The notes: generated by a model not told the origin, from the letters alone. A DNA stretch of 64,000 nt from Bacillus cabrialesii (GCF_004124315.2 NZ_CP096889.1:804001-868000); one strand, 5' to 3'. Numbered from the stretch's first letter, positions 1 through 8,467 are shown. Translations and numbers: made by a program.

Positions 1-819
1 GAAAACGGAAAGCTGATACCTGATTTTACAACGAAGGAATACATGGAGGCGCTCACGTTTTTTAAAAAGCTTTATGACGAGGGATTAATCAATAAGGACT
101 TTGCGGTCATGGATTCAGCGAAGTGGAATGATCCGCTTGTGAAAGGAAAAGCGGGTGTCATCGTTGATACAGGCTCCAGAGCGTCTCAAATCCAAAGCGC
201 GATGGAGGAGGCGGATGAATCGAACAAGGATGTGATTGATATCGTCGGCTCGCTTGAGGGACCGAATGGCAAGCGCACCTTCCCGACTTCAGGTTATTCA
301 GGCATGATCGCCATACCTAAATCAAGCGTCAAAACCGAAAAAGAGCTGAAAGAGGTGCTGTCCTTCCTCGATAAGATGAATGATAAGGAAGCTCAGATTC
401 TCACGAACAACGGAGTAGAAGGCCGCAATTACAAGCTCAAGGACGGCGTATTCACCTCACTTGAAAAAAACAACAAATCCCTCCTCTATGAGCATGAAGG
501 ATTGGCGCAGTTCAGCATGTCCATTCCGAAAAGCGAGTATTACATCGAAGACCAGAAAACAAAGCTCTTCCAGCATCGCAAGGACATCATAACCGAAGGG
601 GAAAAAATAGCCGTCTTTAACCCGGCTGAGTCGCTTGTATCTGATGTCTATACCCAAAAAGGCGCCCAGCTTGACAACATCATTCTCGACGCGAGAACGC
701 AATTCATCATTGGAGAAATTGATGAAAAAGGGTTCGAGGATGCGGTGGAGCTTTGGAAAAACAGCGGCGGCAATGACCTGATGAAGGACTTGAACAAACT
801 ATATCAATCGTCAAAATAA
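1..819 (+). CDS. lplA: Solute-binding lipoprotein LplA, 3' part only
   Basis: C-terminal part of an extracellular ABC-transporter solute-binding protein; the reading frame is open from base 1, so the start, signal peptide and lipobox lie outside the window. About 272 residues remain. The family binds oligosaccharides outside the cell and hands them to a permease pair. The next genes are the matching permeases lplB and lplC and a GH4 glycosidase, so the ligand is probably a galacturonide or other pectin-derived sugar (inference from context). The 3' end is followed at once by a strong hairpin at 821-852 ahead of lplB. Confidence 0.9.
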   Translation, partial: ENGKLIPDFTTKEYMEALTFFKKLYDEGLINKDFAVMDSAKWNDPLVKGKAGVIVDTGSRASQIQSAMEEADESNKDVIDIVGSLEGPNGKRTFPTSGYSGMIAIPKSSVKTEKELKEVLSFLDKMNDKEAQILTNNGVEGRNYKLKDGVFTSLEKNNKSLLYEHEGLAQFSMSIPKSEYYIEDQKTKLFQHRKDIITEGEKIAVFNPAESLVSDVYTQKGAQLDNIILDARTQFIIGEIDEKGFEDAVELWKNSGGNDLMKDLNKLYQSSK

Positions 820-820
820 C

Positions 821-852
821 CCGATGCGCCTGCCGTTCGGCGGGCGCATCGG
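821..852 (+). promoter_or_regulatory. Intercistronic stem-loop between lplA and lplB
   Basis: CCGATGCGCC (821-830) pairs exactly with GGCGCATCGG (843-852), and three inner GC pairs plus a wobble extend the stem to 14 pairs around a 4-base loop. No T-run follows, so it is not a standard terminator. Such hairpins behind a binding-protein gene commonly protect that part of the mRNA and give more binding protein than permease; that role is inferred here. Confidence 0.7.
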
Positions 853-873
853 TACCACGAAAGGAGAACAGAT

Positions 874-1830
874 ATGGAAACAGTGCCGAAGAAGGGAGAT
901 GCACCTGTTCTCACTGCTGAAAAAGGCATCAGCTGGATGGCTGCGCTCAAACGGGACAAATGGCTTTATCTTCTTCTTATTCCCGGTCTGCTTTATTTTT
1001 TGATTTTCAAATACTTGCCGATGTGGGGCGTGCTGATCGCATTTAAAGACTATTCGCCATATCTTGGCTTCTGGAAAAGCGAATGGGTCGGCTTTGATTA
1101 TTTCAAAGACTTTTTTATGAATCCGGATTTTTTCCGGCTGCTGCGCAATACCCTTATGCTGGCGAGCCTTGATCTTTTGTTTGCCTTTCCGGCGCCTCTC
1201 ATTTTGGCCTTGCTTTTGAACGAACTGAGAAAGGCCGTGTATAAAAGATGCATCCAAACCTTTATTTACGTGCCCCATTTTGTGTCATGGACAATCGTGG
1301 TCAGCATCACCTTTGTTTTCTTTACTGTCGATACAGGCGTGATCAACAAAATGGTCATGAGCCTGACAGGTGAGCAAATTTCTTTCTTATCGGACGCGGA
1401 CTGGTTCCGGCCGATGATTGTGATGCAAAGCATCTGGAAGGAGACGGGCTGGGGAACGATTTTATTTCTGGCCGCGCTGGCGACGGTTGATCAGGAGCAG
1501 TATGAAGCCGCCATTATGGACGGAGCGGGCCGGTTCAGGAGAATGTGGCATATTACACTGCCGGCAATCAGAAGCACCATTATCGTTTTGTTGATTTTAA
1601 GAATCGGCAGCTTTTTGAATCTCGGCTTTGAACAGGTATATTTGATGACGAACTCGCTCAACCGCAGCGTGGCTGATATTTTTGACACGTACGTGTACAT
1701 GATGGGAATTACCCAAGGCGCGTACAGCTACAGCACGGCGGTCGGTTTGTTTAAATCGGTTGTCGGGATTGTCTTGATTTTCGGCGCCAATTACATTGCG
1801 AAAAAGTTTGATCAGGAAGGATTGTTTTAG
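874..1830 (+). CDS. lplB: ABC sugar permease LplB
   Basis: Integral membrane permease of the binding-protein-dependent (MalF-like) family, 318 aa, with about six hydrophobic segments after a short cytoplasmic N-terminus. The EAA loop that contacts the ATPase is visible around residues 208-232 (EAAIMDGAGRFRRMWHITLP). It forms a heterodimer with LplC, encoded 13 bp downstream. No ATPase gene lies in the operon, so a shared multi-sugar ATPase such as MsmX is probably used (family knowledge). The ATG at 874 has AAAGGAG just upstream. Confidence 0.93.
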   Translation: METVPKKGDAPVLTAEKGISWMAALKRDKWLYLLLIPGLLYFLIFKYLPMWGVLIAFKDYSPYLGFWKSEWVGFDYFKDFFMNPDFFRLLRNTLMLASLDLLFAFPAPLILALLLNELRKAVYKRCIQTFIYVPHFVSWTIVVSITFVFFTVDTGVINKMVMSLTGEQISFLSDADWFRPMIVMQSIWKETGWGTILFLAALATVDQEQYEAAIMDGAGRFRRMWHITLPAIRSTIIVLLILRIGSFLNLGFEQVYLMTNSLNRSVADIFDTYVYMMGITQGAYSYSTAVGLFKSVVGIVLIFGANYIAKKFDQEGLF

Positions 1831-1843
1831 AGGAGGAAGAGGT

Positions 1844-2731
1844 ATGGCTGAAATTCACACGATGCATAACACAAAAGCCGGGCGGGTGTTTGACGTCTGC
1901 AACATTCTGTTTCTCGGCGGTGTCGGCGCGATTACCATTTTGCCGTTTTTGTATATTATCGCCGGTTCCTTTGCGACAGAAGCGGAGCTCGCTCAGCGCA
2001 GCTTCTTTATTTTCCCGAAAACCTTTACACTCGAAGCTTACAAGTATGTGTTTTCGACACCGACGTTCATCCGCAGCATGGGCGTATCCATCTTCATCAC
2101 CGTGGTCGGGACGGCTGTGCAGCTGTTTTTTACCTTCACGATGGCGTATCCGCTGGCGAAGCGGCATGTGAAGGGGCGGAATCTGCTGTTGAACCTGGTG
2201 ATTTTCTCGATGCTGTTTTCCGGCGGCATGATCCCGACGTATCTTGTCGTGAAATCACTTGGCCTTTTGGATACGTATTGGGCATTGATTCTGCCGATGG
2301 CGATTAATCCGTTCAACCTGATTATTATCAAAAACTTCTTTCAGCAGCTGCCGCGCGAGCTGGAGGAATCGGCAAAAATTGACGGCTGTTCAGAAATCGG
2401 CGTTTTCTGGCGGATCGCCCTGCCGCTGTCAAAGCCGGTTATTGCGACCTTTGCGCTGTTTTATGCGGTCGGGATTTGGAATGATTTCTTCCACGCTCTC
2501 TTATATATCAATGACAGTGCAAAATGGCCGCTGCAGATGGTGCTTCGCCAGGTCACAATCTTATCGGATTTAACGGCGACCAATGGCGATACGATGCAAA
2601 ATGCCGTTCCGCCGGAGCAGGGAATAAAACTCGCTGTCATTGTCATTGCGACGCTTCCGATTTTGGCGGTCTATCCATTTTTACAAAAACACTTTGCAAA
2701 AGGAATGCTGATCGGTTCGGTGAAAGGCTGA
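1844..2731 (+). CDS. lplC: ABC sugar permease LplC
   Basis: Second permease subunit (MalG-like, CUT1 family), 295 aa, with six predicted membrane segments and an EAA loop containing ESAKIDGCSEIGVFWRIALP. The ATG at 1844 is chosen because AGGAGGAAGAGG sits just before it; an in-frame upstream start at 1796 would overlap lplB and has no better ribosome site. It acts with LplB and LplA to import a sugar or uronide, and is followed 8 bp later by the glycosidase lplD, so uptake and hydrolysis are co-expressed. Confidence 0.93.
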   Translation: MAEIHTMHNTKAGRVFDVCNILFLGGVGAITILPFLYIIAGSFATEAELAQRSFFIFPKTFTLEAYKYVFSTPTFIRSMGVSIFITVVGTAVQLFFTFTMAYPLAKRHVKGRNLLLNLVIFSMLFSGGMIPTYLVVKSLGLLDTYWALILPMAINPFNLIIIKNFFQQLPRELEESAKIDGCSEIGVFWRIALPLSKPVIATFALFYAVGIWNDFFHALLYINDSAKWPLQMVLRQVTILSDLTATNGDTMQNAVPPEQGIKLAVIVIATLPILAVYPFLQKHFAKGMLIGSVKG

Positions 2732-2739
2732 GAAAGGGA

Positions 2740-4080
2740 GTGTTTCATATCAGTATGCTGGATCAGATTAAAATCGCCTATATCGGCGGAGGATCTCAAG
2801 GCTGGGCCAGAAGCCTGATGAGTGATCTGTCGATTGATGAACGGATGTCAGGCACGGTGGCGCTCTATGATCTCGATTTTGAAGCGGCTCAGAAAAATGA
2901 AGTGATCGGCAATTACAGCGGAGAAGGAAGATGGAGGTACGAAGCGGTTTCTACTTTAAAAAAGGCGTTATCAGGAGCGGATATCGTCATTATTTCCATT
3001 CTGCCGGGTTCGCTGGATGACATGGAAATCGATGTCCACTTGCCTGAGCGCTGCGGCATTTATCAATCTGTTGGTGATACTGTCGGGCCGGGCGGGATCA
3101 TCAGAGGTTTAAGAGCGGCCCCGATGTTTGCGGAAATTGCCCGGGCAATAAGAGACTACGCACCTGATTCATGGATCATGAACTACACAAACCCAATGTC
3201 TGTCTGTACAAGAGTGCTGTATAAAGTGTTTCCCGGCATCAAAGCGATTGGCTGCTGCCACGAGGTGTTCGGCACGCAAAAGCTGCTGGCGGAAATGGCC
3301 ACGGAAAGGCTTGGAATAGAGGTGCCGCGGCGTGAAGAGATCCGTGTCAATGTCCTCGGCATTAACCATTTCACATGGATTACGGAGGCCTCTTACCGCC
3401 ATATTGACCTGCTGCCTGTATTCCGTGAATTCAGCGCGCACTACGGGGAATCAGGATATGAGCTGGAAGGAGAAAGCTGGAGAGACAGCGTCTTTCGTTC
3501 GGCACACCGTGTTGCGTTTGATTTATTTGAAACGTATGGCGCCATCCCCGCCGCGGGTGACAGGCATCTGGCAGAGTTTCTTCCCGGCCCTTACCTCAAA
3601 CAGCCTGAAGCTTGGAAATTTCATCTCACATCTGTTTCATTCAGAAAACAAGACAGAGATGAGAAACGAAAGGAAACAGAACAATTGATTGTCCAAAAAC
3701 AAGGTGTTGCAAGAAAAGCCTCGGGAGAAGAAGGTGTGAACATCATAGCGGCTCTTCTCGGATTGGGTGAACTCGTCACGAATGTAAATATGCCAAATCA
3801 AGGCCAAGTCTCGAACCTTCCTTTACAAGCCATTGTCGAAACAAACGCACTCATCACACAGAACCGTGTTCAGCCGATTTGTTCCGGGGCGCTGCCAAAG
3901 GGTGTGGAAATGCTGGCGGCAAGGCACGTATCCAATCAGGAGGCAGTGGCGGAAGCCGGTTTAACAAAGGATCGCGGCCTCGCATTCCAAGCCTTCCTTA
4001 ATGATCCGCTTGTCACGATTGACCGCAGTGATGCAGAGCGGCTTTTCGATGACATGCGCCAAAATGCTATGCAACGTTGA
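2740..4080 (+). CDS. lplD: GH4 family alpha-galacturonidase LplD
   Basis: NAD- and metal-dependent glycosidase of family GH4, 446 aa from GTG 2740; an ATG at 2755 is an alternative, since the purine-rich GAAAGGGAG lies at 2732-2740. The N-terminal Rossmann motif is IAYIGGGSQGWARSL. The family signatures NYTNPM, CCHEVFG and GINHFTW supply the nucleotide, Cys/His metal ligands and active site. The B. subtilis enzyme has been described as an alpha-galacturonidase. It presumably cleaves digalacturonide-type sugars brought in by LplABC, fitting a pectin-degrading lifestyle with pel in the same window. Confidence 0.9.
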   Translation: MFHISMLDQIKIAYIGGGSQGWARSLMSDLSIDERMSGTVALYDLDFEAAQKNEVIGNYSGEGRWRYEAVSTLKKALSGADIVIISILPGSLDDMEIDVHLPERCGIYQSVGDTVGPGGIIRGLRAAPMFAEIARAIRDYAPDSWIMNYTNPMSVCTRVLYKVFPGIKAIGCCHEVFGTQKLLAEMATERLGIEVPRREEIRVNVLGINHFTWITEASYRHIDLLPVFREFSAHYGESGYELEGESWRDSVFRSAHRVAFDLFETYGAIPAAGDRHLAEFLPGPYLKQPEAWKFHLTSVSFRKQDRDEKRKETEQLIVQKQGVARKASGEEGVNIIAALLGLGELVTNVNMPNQGQVSNLPLQAIVETNALITQNRVQPICSGALPKGVEMLAARHVSNQEAVAEAGLTKDRGLAFQAFLNDPLVTIDRSDAERLFDDMRQNAMQR

Positions 4081-4174
4081 ACGGCCTGCTGTTTCAGAGG
4101 AGGGGAATTTCCCGGTTTAGAAAAGAAGCCGTTGACCATACTGATAGTATTACCAAGAAGTAGGTGCTATCAAT

Positions 4175-4870
4175 ATGGGAAATTATTTAAGTGTAGCGGT
4201 GGAGCTGGTATGCGGTTTAGGCATTTTATTTATCATCTTAAAACTTCTAGGGAAAACCCAATTTTCTCAAATTACGCCGTTTGACTTTATTTCTGCTTTA
4301 ATTTTAGGCGAATTGGTCGGGAACGCCGTCTACGATCATGAAATTAAAATAAAAGAAATTGTTTTTGCCTCGCTGCTGTGGGGTGTGTTGATTTATATGA
4401 TTGAATTTGTCACGCAAAAAATAAAATCAACTCGAAAGTTCTTGGAGGGTGAGCCGAATATCGTTATTCGCAAAGGGGAGCTTCAATATAAAGTATTGAA
4501 GAAAAACAAGCTGGACATTAACCAGCTGCAAAGTCTTCTGAGGCAAGCGGGGACATTCTCGATACAAGAAGTAGAATATGCGATTCTTGAAACAAACGGG
4601 ATGGTCAGCGTGCTCCCCAAATCCGACTTTGAGAAACCGACAAATAAGGATTTGCAGATTCCTTCGAAGTCCGTCTCACTGCCGATCACGTTGATCATAG
4701 ACGGAGAGATCGTCCGGGATAATCTGAAGGAGGCCGGTGTGGATGAACAGTGGCTAAAGCAAGAATTGAAACAGAAGAACATTGATAAGGCGGAGGACGT
4801 GTTTTTTGCGGAATGGCACAAAAATAAGCCGCTGTATACCGTAACATACGAACAAAGCAGATCGACATGA
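4175..4870 (+). CDS. yetF: YetF, DUF421-type membrane protein
   Basis: A 231-residue protein with about three N-terminal membrane helices (roughly residues 8-100) and a soluble C-terminal YetF domain (about 100-231). It belongs to the DUF421/UPF0702 family; paralogues in Bacillus are linked to spores and membrane stress, but the biochemical role is unsettled. It starts 95 bp after lplD and is probably expressed separately. A two-way terminator at 4879-4910 separates it from hmoA on the other strand. The ribosome site (AGTAGGTGC) is weak. Confidence 0.85.
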   Translation: MGNYLSVAVELVCGLGILFIILKLLGKTQFSQITPFDFISALILGELVGNAVYDHEIKIKEIVFASLLWGVLIYMIEFVTQKIKSTRKFLEGEPNIVIRKGELQYKVLKKNKLDINQLQSLLRQAGTFSIQEVEYAILETNGMVSVLPKSDFEKPTNKDLQIPSKSVSLPITLIIDGEIVRDNLKEAGVDEQWLKQELKQKNIDKAEDVFFAEWHKNKPLYTVTYEQSRST

Positions 4871-4878
4871 CGCCCATA

Positions 4879-4910
4879 AAAAAAGCTTGCAGCAAGGCGC
4901 AAGCTTTTTA
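4879..4910 (+). terminator. Bidirectional terminator yetF/hmoA
   Basis: AAAAAGCTTGC and GCAAGCTTTTT form an 11-bp stem with an 8-base loop. T-runs on both strands let it serve both convergent genes; it overlaps the hmoA stop codon. Confidence 0.85.
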
Positions 4911-5234
4911 TTGATGATATGTCCCTTGTTTGACAGCACGTACATGATACATGCTCACCTCAGTGTTGATCAGATAGTCAGGCTTTGATTTGCCTTTGTT
5001 CGCTTTATGGCCGGCGATATGCGCATCGCTTTTTTCCCATTGCTTCCAGTAATCTTCAGATTCCCAGCGAATCATGACAACAACTTCCTCATCGCCGCGG
5101 CGGACGTTTTTTTCAAGCACTGTCACATCAATTAAACCTTCTTGTTTTTCAATGATTCCTTCAGCGCTGAAACGTTCAATGACTTTATCTGCATGGCCTT
5201 CTTTTACCGTCATTTTTCTCAATTGAACAAACAT
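4908..5234 (-). CDS. hmoA: Haem-degrading monooxygenase HmoA (YetG)
   Basis: A 108-residue antibiotic-biosynthesis-monooxygenase-fold protein of the IsdG/HmoA type, which opens the haem ring and releases iron. The start at MFVQLRKMTV is preferred over an upstream in-frame ATG because a purine-rich GGAGAGAGA lies immediately before it. A Fur-box-like palindrome at 5276-5290 fits iron-starvation induction, which I recall being reported for hmoA in B. subtilis. It is a monocistronic unit. Confidence 0.88.
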   Translation of the reverse strand: MFVQLRKMTVKEGHADKVIERFSAEGIIEKQEGLIDVTVLEKNVRRGDEEVVVMIRWESEDYWKQWEKSDAHIAGHKANKGKSKPDYLINTEVSMYHVRAVKQGTYHQ

Positions 5235-5275
5235 CTGTCTCTCTCCAATCATTCTCATATATGAATGATTGTAAA

Positions 5276-5290
5276 TGAAATTCATTCTCA
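5276..5290 (-). promoter_or_regulatory. Putative Fur box upstream of hmoA
   Basis: On the minus strand TGAGAATGAATTTCA matches the 7-1-7 Fur consensus TGATAATNATTATCA at about 11 of the 14 defined positions. It lies 42 bp upstream of the hmoA start, a normal position for repression. Confidence 0.65.
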
Positions 5291-5334
5291 ATGTCAAAGG
5301 AAGCGCACATCGGAATAGAACCGCCGCCGCATCG

Positions 5335-5697
5335 TTATTCTTTCAATAAAAATACATGGCCGTCTTCGTCCTTAAATTGAACGAAGGTGCCCCACTCCAT
5401 TTGATTCGGCTCACCGAGAAATTCCACACCGTTTACTTTCATTTTCTCGTATGTACCAAAGATGTCTTCACATTCAAACACGATTGACGCCTTCATTTGT
5501 TCAGAGCCTTTCATCATGGCTTTCGGGTAAAGGACTAAACGTGTCTCGGCCCCTTTTGGCGCAACCTCAAGCCAGCTTGCCTCGGGTCCCATCGGGTGGT
5601 CTGCCGCAATATCAAAACCGGCCTTTTCAGCCCAAAATTGTTTCGCTTTTTGCTGGTCTTCAACATATACAGCAACAGTGCCAATTTGTTTAATCAT
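5335..5697 (-). CDS. yetH: YetH, glyoxalase/VOC superfamily protein
   Basis: A 120-residue vicinal-oxygen-chelate fold protein with two beta-alpha-beta-beta-beta modules (about residues 1-60 and 65-120). It starts IKQIGTVAVYVEDQQKAKQF, a typical first strand and helix of this family, and ends FKDEDGHVFLLKE, where the last Glu-bearing strand often supplies a metal ligand. The substrate cannot be told from sequence; members include lactoylglutathione lyases, dioxygenases and resistance proteins. GGAGG precedes the start codon. Confidence 0.8.
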   Translation of the reverse strand: MIKQIGTVAVYVEDQQKAKQFWAEKAGFDIAADHPMGPEASWLEVAPKGAETRLVLYPKAMMKGSEQMKASIVFECEDIFGTYEKMKVNGVEFLGEPNQMEWGTFVQFKDEDGHVFLLKE

Positions 5698-5757
5698 AGA
5701 GAAACCTCCAATTTAAAAGATAGTCATACGATAACCTGTTTACAGCCAAAGCAACAT

Positions 5758-5792
5758 AAAAAAATCAGCCGGTAAAGCCGGCTGATTTTCGA
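5758..5792 (-). terminator. Terminator downstream of the Gly/Pro-rich gene
   Basis: AAAATCAGCCGG (5761-5772) pairs with CCGGCTGATTTT (5778-5789). It sits directly after the stop of the minus-strand gene at 5793-6287 and is followed by a T-run on that strand. Confidence 0.8.
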
Positions 5793-6287
5793 TTAATATG
5801 AGCAGCTCACAACATCGATCAGATTTGTGTCTAAGGCGAAATAAACCCAGCGGCGCCGTGAAGGATCCCAATAAAAGCCGCCGACGGATCTTCTCCCAAG
5901 AATGATCGGGAAGAACCAAAATGAGCGGCCGTTGGTTAACCAAACATAGGTAAACCGGAAGAGGCAAGGCCGAATCGTGATAGGTTCAACTAAAAAAGCA
6001 GTTCCTTGAGTACCCTGCGGCTTTTTCGGCTTCGCTGGTATTTGGGAAGGCGGGGGTCCCTGCGGCGCGCCGCCGAAACCCGGACCAGCACCGCCGCCAA
6101 TGCCAGGGCCAGAGCCGCCGCCGAAGCCCGGAACGGCACCACCGCCAATGCCAGGGCCGGAGCCGCCGCCGAAACCAGGAACAGCGCCGCTGCCAATATC
6201 AGGCCATGGATAGCGGTATTCATATTCAAAAGCAGGCCAAGGCTCATAAAAATGCCCGGCAAACATATAAGGATCAACATAATACAT
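5793..6287 (-). CDS. Gly/Pro-rich protein with tandem repeats, unknown function
   Basis: A 164-residue protein I cannot name. An aromatic-rich N-terminus (about 1-33) is followed by two perfect 16-residue repeats AVPGFGGGSGPGIGGG (residues 35-66), a partial third copy and a Pro-rich linker. The C-terminal domain (about 95-164) is rich in Trp, Phe and Tyr. There is no signal peptide or membrane helix. Composition resembles spore-coat or exosporium-type proteins, but that is only a guess. AAAGGACG lies 8 bases before the ATG. A weak SigK-like pattern (CACC, 15 bp, CATAAACTG) lies upstream on the minus strand. Confidence 0.7.
   Translation of the reverse strand: MYYVDPYMFAGHFYEPWPAFEYEYRYPWPDIGSGAVPGFGGGSGPGIGGGAVPGFGGGSGPGIGGGAGPGFGGAPQGPPPSQIPAKPKKPQGTQGTAFLVEPITIRPCLFRFTYVWLTNGRSFWFFPIILGRRSVGGFYWDPSRRRWVYFALDTNLIDVVSCSY
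6069..6185 (-). repeat. 48-bp in-frame tandem repeat
   Basis: Two 48-bp units (6138-6185 and 6090-6137) encode the same 16 residues AVPGFGGGSGPGIGGG; a partial third unit (6069-6089) encodes AGPGFGG. The units differ only at synonymous-type positions, so copy number may vary between strains. Confidence 0.75.
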
Positions 6288-6482
6288 GTGATAACGTCCT
6301 TTCTCATTGTAAACTGTACATTTGCAGTTTATGCGAGCGGACTTTTTTGGTGCATACGCCTATGGATGAAAATGGAATACGCTCTGAAAGCAGAATCATA
6401 TCATTTTTCCCTAGTCCCATTCACAATTCCGATTTATAATTTTATAATAAAAGAGCTTCTATTATGAAAAAGGAGACAGACC

Positions 6483-7355
6483 GTGAATATCGATCAATTA
6501 TTATATCAATATATCATAGACAACACTGCGGATATTACCGAGAAATGGTTCAGTTTGCGATGTCAGCTGAAAGGCGAGCTATATTCCGCCGACAATTTAA
6601 GTGAAGAAACGAAAAAGCTCTTAACCGAGCAGCATACGTTTACCAATATAACAATCGCAAGCGCGTTTTTGGAGGATCAAACCGAGTTTCAGGAAAATAT
6701 GGCAAAATGGGCGCTGGCCATTGCGAAAAACAGGGTAGAGCAAGATGTTCAAGTGCATGAGGTCGTAGAAGCCATATCAAACTCAAGAATTTCATTCTGG
6801 GATGCGGTCGTTTCATTTATAAAAGAGAACCGGGAGATCGTCACAAATGAGGATGCAGACCGATGGAACCGCATTGTGAATCAGTCGTTCGATAAGCTGA
6901 TTATTGAATTTTCCGAGCAGTACCAAAAATTTACGCTGATGCGGCTCACGTCTCAGCAGGAACTGATTTCTGAGCTTGGCTGCCCGGTGATTTCCATTGC
7001 CGATGGAATCGGAATATTGCCGCTTATCGGCTCTATTGATACGAAACGGGCACAGGTCATTTTAGAAACAGTGCCCGTCCGCTGTATCGAGAGAAAAATC
7101 ACAAGTCTTGTCGTTGATCTTTCGGGTGTTCCGATTGTGGATACCATGGTGGCGCAGCAATTGTACAACCTGTCAAAAACGCTTTTCTTGCTAGGGGTCA
7201 AAGCTGTATTTTCAGGGATTCGGCCGGATGTGGCCCAGACATCAATTCAATTGGGGCTTGATTTCAGCGAATATGAAACGTACGGCACGCTGAAGCAGGC
7301 ATTAGAAAATATGGGCGTCCGCTGTATTGTTGAGGAATTGGAAGAAAACAAATAG
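6483..7355 (+). CDS. RsbR paralogue, stressosome protein
   Basis: A 290-residue protein with an N-terminal non-haem globin-like helical domain (about 1-150) and a C-terminal STAS domain (about 165-280). The two threonines phosphorylated by RsbT in RsbRA (T171, T205) are conserved as T187 in IGSIDTKRA and T221 in VPIVDTMVA, with the same 34-residue spacing. It should sit in the cytoplasmic stressosome and modulate SigB activation. AAAGGAGAC precedes GTG 6483. In 168 this locus carries genes I remember as yetI/yezB; I cannot assign the symbol safely. Confidence 0.85.
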   Translation: MNIDQLLYQYIIDNTADITEKWFSLRCQLKGELYSADNLSEETKKLLTEQHTFTNITIASAFLEDQTEFQENMAKWALAIAKNRVEQDVQVHEVVEAISNSRISFWDAVVSFIKENREIVTNEDADRWNRIVNQSFDKLIIEFSEQYQKFTLMRLTSQQELISELGCPVISIADGIGILPLIGSIDTKRAQVILETVPVRCIERKITSLVVDLSGVPIVDTMVAQQLYNLSKTLFLLGVKAVFSGIRPDVAQTSIQLGLDFSEYETYGTLKQALENMGVRCIVEELEENK

Positions 7356-7367
7356 GAAGTTTGACCA

Positions 7368-7409
7368 GGCATATGATTGTCCGCAATGAGGTGATCATAT
7401 GCCTTTTTG
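7368..7409 (+). terminator. Terminator after the RsbR paralogue
   Basis: AGGCATATGAT (7368-7378) pairs with ATCATATGCCT (7394-7404) and is followed by TTTTTGATTT. Confidence 0.75.
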
Positions 7410-7511
7410 ATTTGAACAGAAATCACCATTGATTTATCAAAAAAAACATAATATTATAATTCTTATAAGAATACTGTGAATTAAAACATATTCAATAGGG
7501 GGGAAGGTCTT

Positions 7512-7679
7512 TTGGTTTCAAAATCAACCATTGATCCGGAAGTGATTGAAAAAATAATCAGCTCGCTGGAAACGCTCGATTTCGGCACCGTTCAGATTAC
7601 GGTTCATGATTCTCAGGTGACCCAGATTGAAAAAATAGAAAAGCACCGTTTTTCACTGAAAAGGAAAGAATCAAAGTGA
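7512..7679 (+). CDS. yezD: YezD-family small protein
   Basis: A 55-residue ORF from TTG 7512 to TGA 7679 with a strong purine run GGGGGGAAGG a few bases upstream. The translation runs from VSKSTIDPEV through LDFGTVQITVHDSQVTQIEK to a basic tail ending KRKESK. It matches the YezD (DUF2292) type of small protein often found near sulfur-metabolism genes in other bacteria. Its function is unknown; here it stands alone between the RsbR paralogue and yetJ. Confidence 0.78.
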   Translation: MVSKSTIDPEVIEKIISSLETLDFGTVQITVHDSQVTQIEKIEKHRFSLKRKESK

Positions 7680-7787
7680 TCGCATAAGGGCGTTTGTTTT
7701 CATTAAATTCTCCTTAAAACATATACATATTTCATCCAATTTTTATATAATAGACCTTTAAGATCATTTTTTAGGAGGATTTTTGAC

Positions 7788-8432
7788 ATGCAAGCTACGG
7801 TTCACGAGAGTAAGCAATCGATCATGCAGCGCATTTTGACAGTCTTTGTCTTCACACTGCTGATCGCGACTGTCGGTCTTTTTATCGGCCAATTTGTTCC
7901 TATCGCTTTGATGCTGCCGCTTTCCATTCTTGAAGTGGCGATGATTATTCTGGCCTTCTGGATGCGCAGAAGAAAAGCGGTCGGGTATGCGTTTGTCTAT
8001 ACATTCGCGTTTGTTTCCGGCATTACCTTATTTCCGATCGTCAGCCACTACGCTTCCATCGCCGGCGCCTATGTCGTGCTTGAAGCCTTTGGCTCTACAT
8101 TTGTCATTTTTGCCGTTCTGGGCACAATCGGCGCAAAAATGAAGAAGGATTTATCCTTCCTATGGTCATTTCTGCTGGTAGCGGTGATCGCGCTGGCAGT
8201 GGTTGGCATCTTCAACATTTTCAGCCCGTTAAACTCAGCGGCGATGATGGCGTATTCCGTGATCGGAACCATCGTCTTTTCCCTTTACATTTTGTATGAT
8301 TTGAACCAAATCAAACACCGCCATATTACGGAAGACTTAATTCCGGTAATGGCATTATCGCTGTACCTTGACTTTATCAACTTGTTCATCAACCTGCTTC
8401 GTTTCTTCGGCATTTTGAGCAGTGATGATTAA
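7788..8432 (+). CDS. yetJ: pH-sensitive Ca2+ leak channel YetJ (BI-1 family)
   Basis: A 214-residue membrane protein with seven hydrophobic helices, a bacterial member of the Bax-inhibitor-1/TMBIM family. The di-aspartyl pH sensor known from the YetJ structure is present as D171 (LYDLNQ) and D195 (LYLDFI). In the family it forms a closed or open pore passing Ca2+ through the cytoplasmic membrane depending on pH. ATG 7788 is preceded by TAGGAGG. A TATAAT at 7746-7751 is a likely -10 element. Confidence 0.93.
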   Translation: MQATVHESKQSIMQRILTVFVFTLLIATVGLFIGQFVPIALMLPLSILEVAMIILAFWMRRRKAVGYAFVYTFAFVSGITLFPIVSHYASIAGAYVVLEAFGSTFVIFAVLGTIGAKMKKDLSFLWSFLLVAVIALAVVGIFNIFSPLNSAAMMAYSVIGTIVFSLYILYDLNQIKHRHITEDLIPVMALSLYLDFINLFINLLRFFGILSSDD

Positions 8433-8433
8433 T

Positions 8434-8467
8434 GAAAAAGCGCCTGTCATTGGATAGGCGCTTTTTG
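8434..8467 (+). terminator. Terminator after yetJ
   Basis: AAAAAGCGCCT (8435-8445) pairs with AGGCGCTTTTT (8456-8466), a Rho-independent terminator. From here to the end of yetL (8549) there is no gene. Confidence 0.85.

Noticed and set aside
6006..6467. Arg/Ala-rich plus-strand open frame opposite the Gly/Pro-rich gene
   Set aside because: It is the antisense shadow of GC-rich repeat codons; no ribosome site, and its composition (RAAAEARNG) only mirrors the repeat.
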